In this document: positions 1 to 7,744 of the stretch, piece after piece | How the letters are laid out: each line of letters starts with the position of its first letter | Numbering within the stretch: the stretch's first letter is position 1 | From: Pseudomonadota bacterium | GTDB lineage: Bacteria > Pseudomonadota > Alphaproteobacteria > Rhizobiales > Hyphomicrobiaceae | Direction: 5' to 3' | DNA length: 12,754 nucleotides | Assembly: GCA_023430315.1 (NCBI GenBank) | Contig: JAEZAW010000234.1 | Coordinates: 1-12,754, forward strand | Notes under the pieces: generated by a model | Seen by the model: only the letters and a program-made list of their open reading frames with translations | The model's database searches: none | Told to the model about the DNA's origin: nothing | Position numbers and translations under genes: made by a program

Positions 1-500
1 TCCATGAGGCGCGCGAGATCGGCGGCGAGATGCGCGGCCTGCGCGGGCGTCGTGGCGTCGGCCGCGGCGCCCGGCTCCACGCCTCCATCTTCTCCGCGCA
101 GTTTCCTCGACCAATGGAGCACGAGACGCGTCAGCGCGAGCTGGCGCTCGAGGGGTGACACGGCGGGTCCGAGCACAAACTCCGCCGCGAGCGCCGACGA
201 GCCGTCCGCGAGACTCGTAATGAGGCCCTGGTCCTCGTCGGTCTCGGCAATGGGCACAAGGCGCGGCAGCACGAGCGCGCGACCCTCTGCGGCGCGCAGG
301 AAGGCTTCCTGCAGCGCGCGAACGGCGCGATGTGTCGGCAGCAGGATGGTCATGCCGGCGAGCACCAGCCGGTCGGGCCGTGCGCCGCCCAACTGAGGCA
401 GATCGCCGGCCAGTATCGCGCGCGCGAGCGTGTCGAGAAACGGCCGGCCAGCCGCGATGCTCCACACGCGCGTTGCCGCAGATTTTTCCTCAGCGCTCAT
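1..500 (-). CDS. addB: Double-strand break repair protein AddB, N-terminal part (runs off the left edge)
   Basis: This is the first ~166 residues of AddB, the subunit that with AddA forms the helicase-nuclease that resects double-strand DNA ends for RecA-dependent repair and degrades foreign linear DNA. The translation shows the opening pattern of alphaproteobacterial AddB: WSIAAGRPFLDTLARAIL at about residues 13-30, TILLPTHRAVRALQEAFLR at about 51-69, and LVLPRLVPIAETDED near 76-90, followed by the conserved SPLERQLALTRLVLHW stretch. The rest, including the C-terminal nuclease domain, lies outside the window. The ATG at 498-500 lies inside the end of the preceding nucleotidyltransferase gene (11-bp overlap, different frame), which implies translational coupling. 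There is no good independent Shine-Dalgarno. The neighbouring nucleotidyltransferase is the usual alphaproteobacterial partner, which supports the call. Confidence 0.9.
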   Translation of the reverse strand, partial: MSAEEKSAATRVWSIAAGRPFLDTLARAILAGDLPQLGGARPDRLVLAGMTILLPTHRAVRALQEAFLRAAEGRALVLPRLVPIAETDEDQGLITSLADGSSALAAEFVLGPAVSPLERQLALTRLVLHWSRKLRGEDGGVEPGAAADATTPAQAAHLAADLARLM

Positions 501-1215
501 GCTGGTTGTTGATCCAGCCTTCGGCGGCCGTGACCGCTGCGGGATCGCCGACGTGCATCCAGTGCCCCTCGATCACGATGCCGAAGGCGCGACCGCGTGC
601 GATCGCCGTATCCCATGGCCGATTGAGCGAGAAGGGGCCGTTCGGCGCCCCGTCGAATAGTCGCGGATGAGCGACCGAGACACCAGTGAAGGCAAAGGGA
701 ACGCTTTCCGCGCCGCCGCGCCGGCGCAAGCGCCCGTCCGCATCGAGCGCGAAGTCGCCGCGGCCGTGATAGCCGAGGCTCGTCGCGGCGGGCGCGAGCA
801 GGAGCAGGGCGTCCATGGTTTTCTCGTCCCAGCATCCGGCCAGTTTAGCCAGATTCGAGGCCGTGCTTTCCGTCCAGATCGAATCGCAATTGTGGATCAG
901 GAAAGGGCCGGTACCGAGAAGCGGCAGGGCCTTCAGCACGCCGCCCCCCGAATCAAGGAGTTGTGCGCGCTCGTCCGAGATCGTGATGCGCGGCATGGCA
1001 CGCGCGCTGAGATGTGTGGCGAGCTGGTCGGCCAGGTGATGGACGTTCACGACGGCGCGATGGATGCCTGCTGCCGCCAGCCGGTCGAGAACCCGATCGA
1101 TCAAGGGCTTACCGGCGACGGGCACGAGCGGCTTAGGCATTTTCTCGGTCAACGGCCGCATGCGCAAGCCGAGCCCGGCGGCGAGGACCATGGCAGTTTC
1201 GAGCGTGGCGCCCAT
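490..1215 (-). CDS. MurU-like sugar-phosphate nucleotidyltransferase
   Basis: A 241-residue NTP-transferase fold protein. Residues ~8-30 carry the nucleotide-binding signature (MVLAAGLGLRMRPLTEKMPK, then PLVPVAGKPLI), followed by HNCDSIW, where the Asp would bind metal, and a late WMHVGDP that matches the family's C-terminal G-D-P motif. Relatives include MurU (N-acetylmuramate-1-phosphate uridylyltransferase of the AmgK/MurU peptidoglycan recycling route) and other sugar-1-phosphate nucleotidyltransferases; sequence alone does not fix the substrate. I chose the ATG at 1213-1215 because the family starts only a few residues before VLAAGLG. The open frame continues to 1341, but that extension is low-complexity and overlaps the upstream gene. 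An AGGAG lies 13 nt before the ATG, a rather long spacing. The stop overlaps the start of addB. The phosphotransferase usually found directly upstream is missing; a DUF262 gene is there instead. Confidence 0.88.
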   Translation of the reverse strand: MGATLETAMVLAAGLGLRMRPLTEKMPKPLVPVAGKPLIDRVLDRLAAAGIHRAVVNVHHLADQLATHLSARAMPRITISDERAQLLDSGGGVLKALPLLGTGPFLIHNCDSIWTESTASNLAKLAGCWDEKTMDALLLLAPAATSLGYHGRGDFALDADGRLRRRGGAESVPFAFTGVSVAHPRLFDGAPNGPFSLNRPWDTAIARGRAFGIVIEGHWMHVGDPAAVTAAEGWINNQHER

Positions 1216-1276
1216 CGTCGCGGCTGCACTCCTGTTTGCAGGCGCCGAGCCTTCCGGCGCCGACGCGACGCGCGAG

Positions 1277-3049
1277 CTACTCGGCCGCCTGGGCCTTCCT
1301 GCGTCGGCGCAGGCCACCACCTGCGGTATCCACTGCGGCACTACGCGATTCGGATGACGTACAGCTCAGTTGCCACATGGCGTCGAGAGTTGCCAGCAGG
1401 CGCTCCTCGCGTGCGCGGATGCGCGCCGCGTCCCATGTCCTCACGCTGCGCAGCTCATCGGTCAGGCGGGGCAGGGGCGGAGCATTGGCGGCAAAGAATA
1501 TGGCCTGCTTGTGCTCGAAGTCCTGATTGCGGGCCTTCTCGTTGAGCGCCCGGGGCACGAGCACGAGATTGCCGAGCGAACCCGTGCAGGCCTGACGTTC
1601 CTCGGCGTCGGCGAACCAATTGCGCCAGAGGCTCGTGCGCGCAGGTCTTTGCGGCAGAATGTGCTCGACCGTCAGCTCTTCGGCATCGAGGCGCGCGGCA
1701 TCACCGGAAATCTCGCTCTCGAGGCGCATGAGCACGAGCTTGCAGGTGAGCTGGCTGCGCGGGTGCAGATCCCTGAGGTTGTGCCGGATGTTCCGCATCT
1801 CCTCGGGGAAGAGATCGAGCGGCCCGCCGTCCGCCATCATGTCGCGGCCTTTCTCGATCGCGGTCCGGATCTGCTGCATGCGCGCCTGCCGCTTGTCGGA
1901 GCCGAGGCCGAGCATGCGCATGCCGAAGCCGAGCCGGTCGAGCCGGCTGAGGAAGGCTACGAGCGTGCGTGGATCTTCGCCATACCGGGTCCACCAGAGC
2001 AGCAGAGGCGGGATCCATTCACTGCTCGGCAGCCACGCGAGATGGCGCAGGTGCTGGTTGATTTGAGCGCTCTCTGCGCTGCCGCGATGATCTGCTGCCT
2101 GGATCTCGGCCAGGGCGCGGCCGAACGGGACGAGGATGGTGTCGATGAATTTGCCTCCGCCGCCGACCGCAGCCGCGAGGCGGCCGATCTCGGAGATCAC
2201 CGGCGCCCGTGCGTCGCCGATCGCCGTGCGGACGTGGCTGAAGAGCATGTCGAGGCCGGCGCCGAGGCGCTGGCCGAGCGCTTCCCATTCGCGCTGCAAC
2301 CGCACGAGCTCGGCACCCGACACACTGTCCATGAGCTGGGCATTGATGATGTCGCAACGGTCGAGCGGGCGTCCGCGATTATTGAGGGCGGCGAACGTGC
2401 GGTGTGCGCGATCGACATCGCGGGAGGTGATCACGACGACGGTGCACGCCGTGCGGATGAAGTCGGCGAGACGGGCGAGGGTGGCCGCGTCGCGGTCCGA
2501 CAGCGCTTCGACGAACTGATCGCGCACGGCAAGCAGCAGCGTTTCGGAGTCGCTCAGGTCATCACGGGGCGCCGGGGTGAGCGTCGCACCTGGATTTTGG
2601 ATGCACGCAGCCATGGTGCGCTGGGCCGCGCCGCGCATCCGGAGGCGGAAACGGATCTCGCCGTCGCGCGCACCCTTGTCGCCGATCATACCGTCGAGAT
2701 CGGCAAGAGCGTACCGGTCCGTGCGACGCGCCAGATCGCGAAGAACGCAGGCGAGGATGGTCAGTGTCGCAAGACGCTGCTGACCATCGATGATCTGGAG
2801 CGTGCGCGGGCCAGTGCTGCGCGCCGGCGACTTGTCGGCGTCGAGCAGCAGAATGGGCCCGAGGAAATAGCCGCCCGGCGCACCTTGCGCATCGGCCTCG
2901 CCGAGGGCGAGCAGCAGGTCCTCGATGAGCCGGCCGGCTTCCTCTGTTGTCCAGGAATAGGCGCGCTGAAAGGCGGGAACTTCGAAATTGTGTGACGGTC
3001 CGAGCAGTTTGCCGAGGGTCGTCGCGTAGGCATCCAGTCCGTATGTCAT
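1277..3049 (-). CDS. DUF262-DUF1524 protein (GmrSD-type), putative restriction or defence nuclease
   Basis: A 590-residue protein with both halves of the GmrSD architecture in one chain. The N-terminal DUF262 domain shows VPAFQRAYSW (24-33), IIDGQQRLATL (87-97, the DGQQR motif of the ParB/sulfiredoxin-like fold thought to bind or hydrolyse nucleotides) and FAALNNRGRPLDRCDIINAQLM (219-240). The C-terminal DUF1524 domain shows VEHILPQ (461-467), a tryptophan-rich spacer, GNLVL (493-497) and N503/K505: an HNH-type nuclease site with H463 as the likely general base. Known relatives include GmrSD (cleaves glucosylated hydroxymethylcytosine DNA), BrxU and SspE, so a role against modified or phage DNA is plausible but inferred. 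The last ~40 residues are basic and poorly conserved in appearance. No methyltransferase or dnd/ssp/BREX partner is visible in the window. The start has only a weak ribosome binding site. It lies 83 bp after the MBL gene and 61 bp before the nucleotidyltransferase, so it could be co-transcribed with addB. Confidence 0.87.
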   Translation of the reverse strand: MTYGLDAYATTLGKLLGPSHNFEVPAFQRAYSWTTEEAGRLIEDLLLALGEADAQGAPGGYFLGPILLLDADKSPARSTGPRTLQIIDGQQRLATLTILACVLRDLARRTDRYALADLDGMIGDKGARDGEIRFRLRMRGAAQRTMAACIQNPGATLTPAPRDDLSDSETLLLAVRDQFVEALSDRDAATLARLADFIRTACTVVVITSRDVDRAHRTFAALNNRGRPLDRCDIINAQLMDSVSGAELVRLQREWEALGQRLGAGLDMLFSHVRTAIGDARAPVISEIGRLAAAVGGGGKFIDTILVPFGRALAEIQAADHRGSAESAQINQHLRHLAWLPSSEWIPPLLLWWTRYGEDPRTLVAFLSRLDRLGFGMRMLGLGSDKRQARMQQIRTAIEKGRDMMADGGPLDLFPEEMRNIRHNLRDLHPRSQLTCKLVLMRLESEISGDAARLDAEELTVEHILPQRPARTSLWRNWFADAEERQACTGSLGNLVLVPRALNEKARNQDFEHKQAIFFAANAPPLPRLTDELRSVRTWDAARIRAREERLLATLDAMWQLSCTSSESRSAAVDTAGGGLRRRRKAQAAE

Positions 3050-3132
3050 GGGTTCGTATCAGGCTCGAAAAGGCAATGGTGACGGGTGAAATCTCGGGAG
3101 CGCGGCCTCTGCACGAATGTGCGCAAGGACGG

Positions 3133-4074
3133 CTAGCTGAGCCATCGGAAGGCCGCGTCGTGTCGCTCGACGCGGCCGAGGCCCGGGAAAGGAATGTGAT
3201 AGGCCGCGAGCAGGAGGCGGTCCGTTGCGGCCATGTCGAGAAGACGGCGACGGCTGGCAACGGCCTCTGCACCGTCCATGTCGGAGACGGGCTGCCAATC
3301 AGGATGTGCGAATGAGAGATGCGAGTGGAAAAGCGTGTCGGCAGTAACGATGAGTCCGTTCGAGCCACTTGAAATCCGCACGGAGCAGTGCCCCGGCGTG
3401 TGGCCCGGCGTCGGCACATAAGCAATTCCGGGCGCGAGTTCGGCATCGGGGCGGGCTGCGGCAAGGCGCTCATCAATCGTGCCGATCACGCGCTTGGCGC
3501 CTGCAGCGGCGCCCTGCACACGCTCGGGCAGACTGTCGACATCGACCTTGCGCCAATAATCGAGCTCCGGCGCTGGCATGATGTGCTGCGCGCGGGCGAA
3601 GCGCGGGCTGTCATCGAACTCGTCGACGAGGCCCCAGAGATGATCGGGATGACCGTGCGTGATCACGACCTTGGTGATGCTGGCAGGATCGATCCCGACA
3701 GCGGTCAGGCGATCGGCGAGCTTTCCCGCGGTCGGCTTCCAAGTTCCGCCTGCACCCGCGTCGATGAGCACGAGCTCCGCGCCCGAGCGCACCAGCACGA
3801 TGTTGACGCCGTATACAACATGCTGCCTGTTGCGGAGCCCGATGCTGAGTGCGGTCTGGAGTGCTCCCATGTCGCGGTTGAGCAGACGCGTCGGCATATT
3901 GAAGGTGCCGTCGGACAAGATCGTGATCTGGAGATCGCCGAGCGCGAACGCGTGGATACCCTCTCCCGAACTCGCGCAAGCGGGCGCGGCGAGGCCGAAC
4001 GCCGATGTGGCGACCGCCGTGGCCAAGCTTCCCGCGATCATCTCGCGCCGTGTCGGATGGGCACCAACTCGCAT
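3133..4074 (-). CDS. Tat-exported MBL-fold metallo-hydrolase
   Basis: A 313-residue metallo-beta-lactamase-fold hydrolase. The N-terminus has a twin-arginine signal (TRREMI at 8-13, then a hydrophobic alanine-rich stretch ending near ACA, about residues 32-34), so the enzyme is probably folded in the cytoplasm and exported to the periplasm. Metal ligands are visible: the HxHxDH motif in THGHPDHLWG (H140, H142, D144, H145), the GHTPGH region (H225/H229), D246 in TADTLFH and H293 in AYHIPFPG. This set is typical of dizinc MBL enzymes, including lactonases and esterases. The substrate cannot be told. The start at 4072-4074 was chosen because a strong GGGAGG lies 5-6 nt upstream and it gives a clean Tat signal. 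The frame is open to 4260 but that extension has no ribosome binding site. The 227-bp gap between mltG and this gene shows no clear hairpin or promoter to me. Confidence 0.87.
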   Translation of the reverse strand: MRVGAHPTRREMIAGSLATAVATSAFGLAAPACASSGEGIHAFALGDLQITILSDGTFNMPTRLLNRDMGALQTALSIGLRNRQHVVYGVNIVLVRSGAELVLIDAGAGGTWKPTAGKLADRLTAVGIDPASITKVVITHGHPDHLWGLVDEFDDSPRFARAQHIMPAPELDYWRKVDVDSLPERVQGAAAGAKRVIGTIDERLAAARPDAELAPGIAYVPTPGHTPGHCSVRISSGSNGLIVTADTLFHSHLSFAHPDWQPVSDMDGAEAVASRRRLLDMAATDRLLLAAYHIPFPGLGRVERHDAAFRWLS

Positions 4075-4301
4075 AACGTCCTCCCTCTCGCGCGTCCGCC
4101 GTCTCCCGCGACGTCGCGTCGATCCGGCCCGGACAGCGTCCCGATTTTTCTTCACGCGGCTCGTCGAGAATCTTGATCGACGGTCGTCGCGCAGGGGATC
4201 GCGCTGGGCCACAGATGACAATAGCGTATCAGAACCGTGACGTCGCGCGCTCCCGCTCATGACGCTGCATTTGCTGCCAGAATTGTGATCGATCCGGCGA
4301 G

Positions 4302-5633
4302 TCAGCGCTTCGGCTTGCGCTGAGGCAAGGGCACGTCCGCCAGTACGCGACCCGGCGTGCTGCTCACCGTTGTGGCCGGCGTGGTCGGCGCCGACGTCGG
4401 ATTCGGCGGGTCGCTGTCGCTCTGCGACGCTCCGGGCGTGTTCGCCGCTGCCGCCTGACGCGCGCGCATATCTCGCTCGGCCTGCCGCCAGACCTGAACG
4501 GCCGCATTGTGATCCTTGAGCGTCTCCGAGAAGCTGTGGCCACCTGTTCCGTCGGCGACGAAGTAGAGGTCTTTGGTCTTGGCCGGATTGAGTACGGCTT
4601 CGATCGCGGCGCGGCCTGGATTTGCGATGGGCGTCGGCGGCAGGCCGTTGATCGTGTAAGTGTTGTACGGCGTTGGAGCGTCGATGTCCGCGCGCGTGAT
4701 CGGACGACCGAGCGTGCCCTGGCCGCCAGCAATGCCGTAGACGATGGTCGGGTCTGACTGGAGGCGCATGTTGCGCCGTAGCCGGTTCACGAACACGCCT
4801 GCAACGCGCTCGCGCTCGTCCGCGCGACCTGTTTCCTTCTCCACGATGGAGGCGAGGATCAGCGCCTGCTCGATGGTCCTGATGGGCAGCTCAGGCTGCC
4901 GCTTGTCCCAGATGGCGGCGATGAAGCGCTTCTGGTCCGCGCGCATCCGCTCGATGATATCGGTACGGGCCGTGCCGCGCGAGAAGCGATAGGTGTCGGG
5001 TAGCAGCGTGCCCTCGGGCGGCACCTCGGTGATCTCGCCCGAGAGATTCTCCTCCGCATTGAGGCGGGCGACGATCTGCTGGCTCGTCAGTCCTTCGGGG
5101 ATGCTCAGGCGGTAGAGGACGGCTTTGCCTTGTGCGAGCGTATCCAGCACGTCCTTCATGCTCGCTTGCTTCTTGAACTCGAACTCGCCAGCTTGCAGCG
5201 AGATTTCCTTCCCGCCGGTGAAGCGTGTTTGGAATGTTTGCGAGAGATACTGCGCGACGAACAGTCGGCGGTCAGAGACGACGCCTTCGCGCTCGAGGCG
5301 TGCGGCGATTTCCTGGACACCTTCGCCGCGCGGGATGACGCTGACGGTTGAATGGGCGAGCGGGCCTGGCGCGGTGAATGTCGAGCGGAGCGCCAGTGCG
5401 CCGACGGCGAACACGGACATGCCGAGAAAGCAGAACGTCAGAATGCCGCTGATGAAGCGCAGGAAACCGTTCATCCGTCGCGCCTCGCGCCGTTCACGGA
5501 TACGCCGCGGCGGGCGGGGAGCGCGACCCGGCTCGAGCGCTTCCGCAGGGCTGCGCGGCAGGGCATTGAGGCGCTGGCGGGTCGTATCGAGAGTTGGCAG
5601 GGCCTGCCTCATGCGCTGGTTGCTTCTCGCCAT
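4302..5633 (-). CDS. mltG: Endolytic murein transglycosylase MltG
   Basis: A 443-residue MltG (YceG family), the inner-membrane lytic transglycosylase that cuts nascent glycan strands and helps set their length. There is a ~55-residue basic, proline-rich cytoplasmic N-terminus, one membrane segment (about 57-82), a LysM-like region (about 95-170: STVSVIPRGEGVQEIAARL, SIPEGLTSQQI) and the catalytic domain with ILASIVEKETG (E265 is the expected catalytic Glu), VFVNRLRRNMRLQSDPTIVYG and the end block YNTYTINGLPPTPIANPG plus LYFVADGTGGHSFS. The last ~50 residues are Pro/Ser/Thr-rich and probably disordered. The long N-terminus is usual in Hyphomicrobiales. A second ATG at 5610-5612 (residue 8) is possible, and neither start has a good ribosome binding site. 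It lies 248 bp after fabF, as in related genomes, where fatty acid and envelope genes sit together. Confidence 0.93.
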   Translation of the reverse strand: MARSNQRMRQALPTLDTTRQRLNALPRSPAEALEPGRAPRPPRRIRERREARRMNGFLRFISGILTFCFLGMSVFAVGALALRSTFTAPGPLAHSTVSVIPRGEGVQEIAARLEREGVVSDRRLFVAQYLSQTFQTRFTGGKEISLQAGEFEFKKQASMKDVLDTLAQGKAVLYRLSIPEGLTSQQIVARLNAEENLSGEITEVPPEGTLLPDTYRFSRGTARTDIIERMRADQKRFIAAIWDKRQPELPIRTIEQALILASIVEKETGRADERERVAGVFVNRLRRNMRLQSDPTIVYGIAGGQGTLGRPITRADIDAPTPYNTYTINGLPPTPIANPGRAAIEAVLNPAKTKDLYFVADGTGGHSFSETLKDHNAAVQVWRQAERDMRARQAAAANTPGASQSDSDPPNPTSAPTTPATTVSSTPGRVLADVPLPQRKPKR

Positions 5634-5671
5634 TCGGATCGGGCGCCGTTACGCCACTGCCATTCAATAGG

Positions 5672-5691
5672 ATGCGGCCGGTGGGCCGCAT
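5672..5691. repeat. 8-bp perfect stem-loop in the fabF-mltG gap
   Basis: ATGCGGCC and GGCCGCAT (5672-5679 and 5684-5691) form a perfect 8-bp stem with a 4-nt loop. It lies about 40 bp before the mltG start. On the minus strand it is not followed by a T-run, so it is not a textbook intrinsic terminator of fabF. It could instead be a leader hairpin of mltG, a transcript 3'-end stabiliser or an operator. Confidence 0.5.
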
Positions 5692-5718
5692 TTGCGGTCC
5701 ATCAAGCTATCCTGAATA

Positions 5719-5734
5719 TGGCCAAAGCTGGCCA
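5719..5734. repeat. Short palindrome pair in the fabF-mltG gap
   Basis: TGGCCA occurs twice (5719-5724 and 5729-5734) separated by AAGC. Each copy is self-palindromic, and together they can form a 6-bp stem with a 4-nt loop. It may be an operator for mltG or part of the fabF 3' end; function unknown. Confidence 0.35.
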
Positions 5735-5822
5735 CTATCATGACGGCGGAACATCATCTCTTCGGCTGAGGCCGACGGCACACAATCAAAGCAACAGGTC
5801 AAAGCAATGGATACATGAATTC

Positions 5823-5842
5823 GGCAGCCGTTGGCAGCTGCC
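5823..5842. repeat. GC-rich inverted repeat downstream of fabF
   Basis: GGCAGC (5823-5828) and GCTGCC (5837-5842) form a 6-bp inverted repeat about 40 bp after the fabF stop. The inner GGCAGCTGCC (5833-5842) is itself palindromic, so two foldings compete. No T-run follows on the minus strand, so termination here would need Rho. Confidence 0.35.
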
Positions 5843-5881
5843 GCGCGGAAATAATGATGCTTAACTGTAGACCTTCAGACT

Positions 5882-7144
5882 CTAGGCGTCCAGGCGCCGC
5901 ATGATCAGCGACGCGTTGGTGCCGCCGAAGCCGAACGAATTCGACAGCACGGTATTGATCGGCTTCTTCTTGGCCGTATGAGGGACGAGGTCGATCGAGG
6001 TCTCGACGGAGGGATTGTCGAGGTTGATTGTCGGTGGGGCGATGTTGTCGCGCATGGCGAGGATCGAGAAGATCGCCTCGACCGACCCCGCGGCGCCGAG
6101 CAGATGGCCGATCGCCGACTTCGTCGAGGACATGGAGAGCTTGCCGGCGCTATTGCCGAACAGGCGCTCGACGGCGCCGAGTTCGATCTCATCGCCCATG
6201 GTGGATGTGCCGTGCGCATTCACGTAGTCGATCTGGTCGACAGTGATCCCGGCGCGTTTGACTGCCGCTCGCATGCAGCGATAGGCGCCGTCGCCATCTT
6301 CGGATGGCGCCGTGATATGAAAGGCGTCGCCGGTGAGACCGTAGCCGATAACCTCGGCATAGATGCGTGCGCCGCGCGCCTTGGCGTGCTCGAGGCTCTC
6401 CAGCACGACGATGCCGGCGCCCTCGCCCATCACGAATCCGTCGCGATCCTTGTCGTAGGGGCGCGACGCTCTGGTCGGCTGGTCGTTGAACGCTGTCGCC
6501 AGGGCGCGGCAGGCGGCGAAACCTGCGACGGCAATGCGGCAGATGGGGCTCTCGGCGCCGCCCGCAACCATGACATCGGCATCGTCGAGCGCGATCAGGC
6601 GTGCCGCGTCGCCGATGGCGTGCGCGCCCGTCGAGCAGGCGGTCACGACCGCGTGGTTCGGGCCCTTGAGGCCATGGCGGATCGAGACGTAGCCCGAAGC
6701 GAGATTGATGAGACGGCCCGGAATGAAGAACGGGCTTACGCGCCGCGGGCCCTTTTCCTTGAGCAGGAGCGAGGTCTCGGCGATGCCGCTGAGACCGCCG
6801 ATGCCGGAGCCGATCAGGACGCCCGTGCGCTCCTGCTGTTCCTGCGTCTTGGCTTCGTAGCCCGCGTCCTTCAGAGCCTGCTCGGCCGCCGCCATCGCAT
6901 AGACGATGAAATCGTCGACCTTGCGCTGCTCCTTGGGCTCCATCCACTGGTCGGGATTGAAGGTGCCGGCCGAGCCGTCACCGCGCGGAATGAAATTAGC
7001 GATCTGGCAGGCGAGGTCGCTCACCTCGAACTCGGTAATGCGGCGTGCGCCGCTGCGGCCCTCGAGAAGACGAGACCACGTCGGCTCGACACCGCATCCG
7101 AGAGGGGTAACGAGGCCGAGGCCTGTGACGACAACTCGCTTCAT
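5882..7144 (-). CDS. fabF: 3-oxoacyl-[acyl-carrier-protein] synthase II, FabF
   Basis: A 420-residue beta-ketoacyl-ACP synthase II that condenses acyl chains with malonyl-ACP in fatty acid elongation. The whole catalytic set is present: Cys170 in VVTACSTGAHAIGDA, His311 in NAHGTSTMGDEIE, Lys342 and His347 in SSTKSAIGHLLGAAG, and the C-terminal gating loop SNSFGFGGTNASL (401-413). Length and end points match the family (about 410-420), and it starts with the typical MKRVVVTGLGLVTPLG. An AGG lies 7 nt before the ATG. It is 185 bp downstream of acpP, a longer gap than usual for tightly packed fab genes. I see nothing convincing in that gap beyond a weak ACCTG-T-CAGGT palindrome (7150-7160) just before the start. 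Confidence 0.96.
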   Translation of the reverse strand: MKRVVVTGLGLVTPLGCGVEPTWSRLLEGRSGARRITEFEVSDLACQIANFIPRGDGSAGTFNPDQWMEPKEQRKVDDFIVYAMAAAEQALKDAGYEAKTQEQQERTGVLIGSGIGGLSGIAETSLLLKEKGPRRVSPFFIPGRLINLASGYVSIRHGLKGPNHAVVTACSTGAHAIGDAARLIALDDADVMVAGGAESPICRIAVAGFAACRALATAFNDQPTRASRPYDKDRDGFVMGEGAGIVVLESLEHAKARGARIYAEVIGYGLTGDAFHITAPSEDGDGAYRCMRAAVKRAGITVDQIDYVNAHGTSTMGDEIELGAVERLFGNSAGKLSMSSTKSAIGHLLGAAGSVEAIFSILAMRDNIAPPTINLDNPSVETSIDLVPHTAKKKPINTVLSNSFGFGGTNASLIMRRLDA

Positions 7145-7329
7145 CCCACACCTGTCAGGTTAACGGGCAGGAATGCCGCGTCGCGTCACCGCTCCTGCCA
7201 TGTCATGCCGCCTTCGATCCCGCAGCGGCACCCCCCAATCCAGAACGCCGTACGTCGGCTTCGACGTCGCCGCGGCACCGGATCGGTCCCCCCGATGGTG
7301 CACACGGCGCGATCCACCAGCAGCGACGA

Positions 7330-7575
7330 TCAGGCCGTGCTGGCGGCACTCTTCTCGAGGAACTTCACCGCGTCGCCGACCGTCTGGATCTGCTCGGCGG
7401 CATCGTCCGGAATCTCACAGCCGAACTCTTCCTCGAAAGCCATAACCAGCTCGACGATATCGAGGCTGTCAGCGCCGAGGTCATCAATGAAGCTCGCCGT
7501 CTCGACGACCTTCTCGGCTTCAACGCCGAGATTCTCGACGACGATCTTCTTCACGCGCTCTGCGACGTCGCTCAT
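7330..7575 (-). CDS. acpP: Acyl carrier protein AcpP
   Basis: An 81-residue acidic acyl carrier protein. Ser37 in GADSLDIVELVMAFEEEFG is the site for 4'-phosphopantetheine, to which growing acyl chains are attached. The family motifs flanking it (FIDDLGADSLD, EIPDDAAEQIQTVGDAV) are intact. A short Ser/Ala-rich tail (KSAASTA) extends slightly past the usual end. A GAGGGAA sequence about 8 nt before the ATG is a good ribosome binding site, fitting high expression. The 264-bp gap before it is large enough for its own promoter, and it contains repeats that may act on the acpP leader. Confidence 0.96.
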   Translation of the reverse strand: MSDVAERVKKIVVENLGVEAEKVVETASFIDDLGADSLDIVELVMAFEEEFGCEIPDDAAEQIQTVGDAVKFLEKSAASTA

Positions 7576-7601
7576 ATCTACTTCCCTCGCGCTCTGTCAC
7601 C

Positions 7602-7720
7602 TCAAGCAACCGCGACGCGGCCCTGACGACCCTGTTGATGCCATTGCCGGTAGGCAACGGCGGTTTCCTTGCTCCGATCGATTCGGCCCTGTTGTGAGCT
7701 ACCCACTACAGGTTGCTTGA
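7602..7720. repeat. Long-range 10-bp inverted repeat in the acpP upstream region
   Basis: TCAAGCAACC (7602-7611) and GGTTGCTTGA (7711-7720) are perfect reverse complements, 99 nt apart. The near arm ends 26 nt upstream of the acpP start codon. If transcription begins upstream of 7720 on the minus strand, the two arms could close a ~120-nt leader domain next to the ribosome binding site. Alternatively they are paired binding sites. Function is not known. Confidence 0.45.
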
Positions 7721-7744
7721 AATCGATGCAAACTCCAGCGCCAA

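Noticed and set aside
1241..1261. GGCGCC-N9-GGCGCC hairpin as a terminator between the DUF262 and nucleotidyltransferase genes
   Set aside because: The stem is only 6 bp, there is no T-run, and GGCGCC is a common self-palindrome in GC-rich DNA. Readthrough seems more likely.
667..1545. 292-residue plus-strand open frame
   Set aside because: It spans the opposite strand of the nucleotidyltransferase and the end of the DUF262 gene, with Arg/Gly-rich composition and no motif.
1370..2995. 541-residue open frame on the plus strand opposite the DUF262 gene
   Set aside because: It is the mirror of a gene with clear conserved motifs; the translation has no recognisable domain.
5978..7720. 580-residue open frame on the plus strand opposite fabF and acpP
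   Set aside because: It is antisense to two certain genes, reads as composition-driven low-complexity sequence, and has no family motif. Long antisense frames are expected in GC-rich coding DNA.
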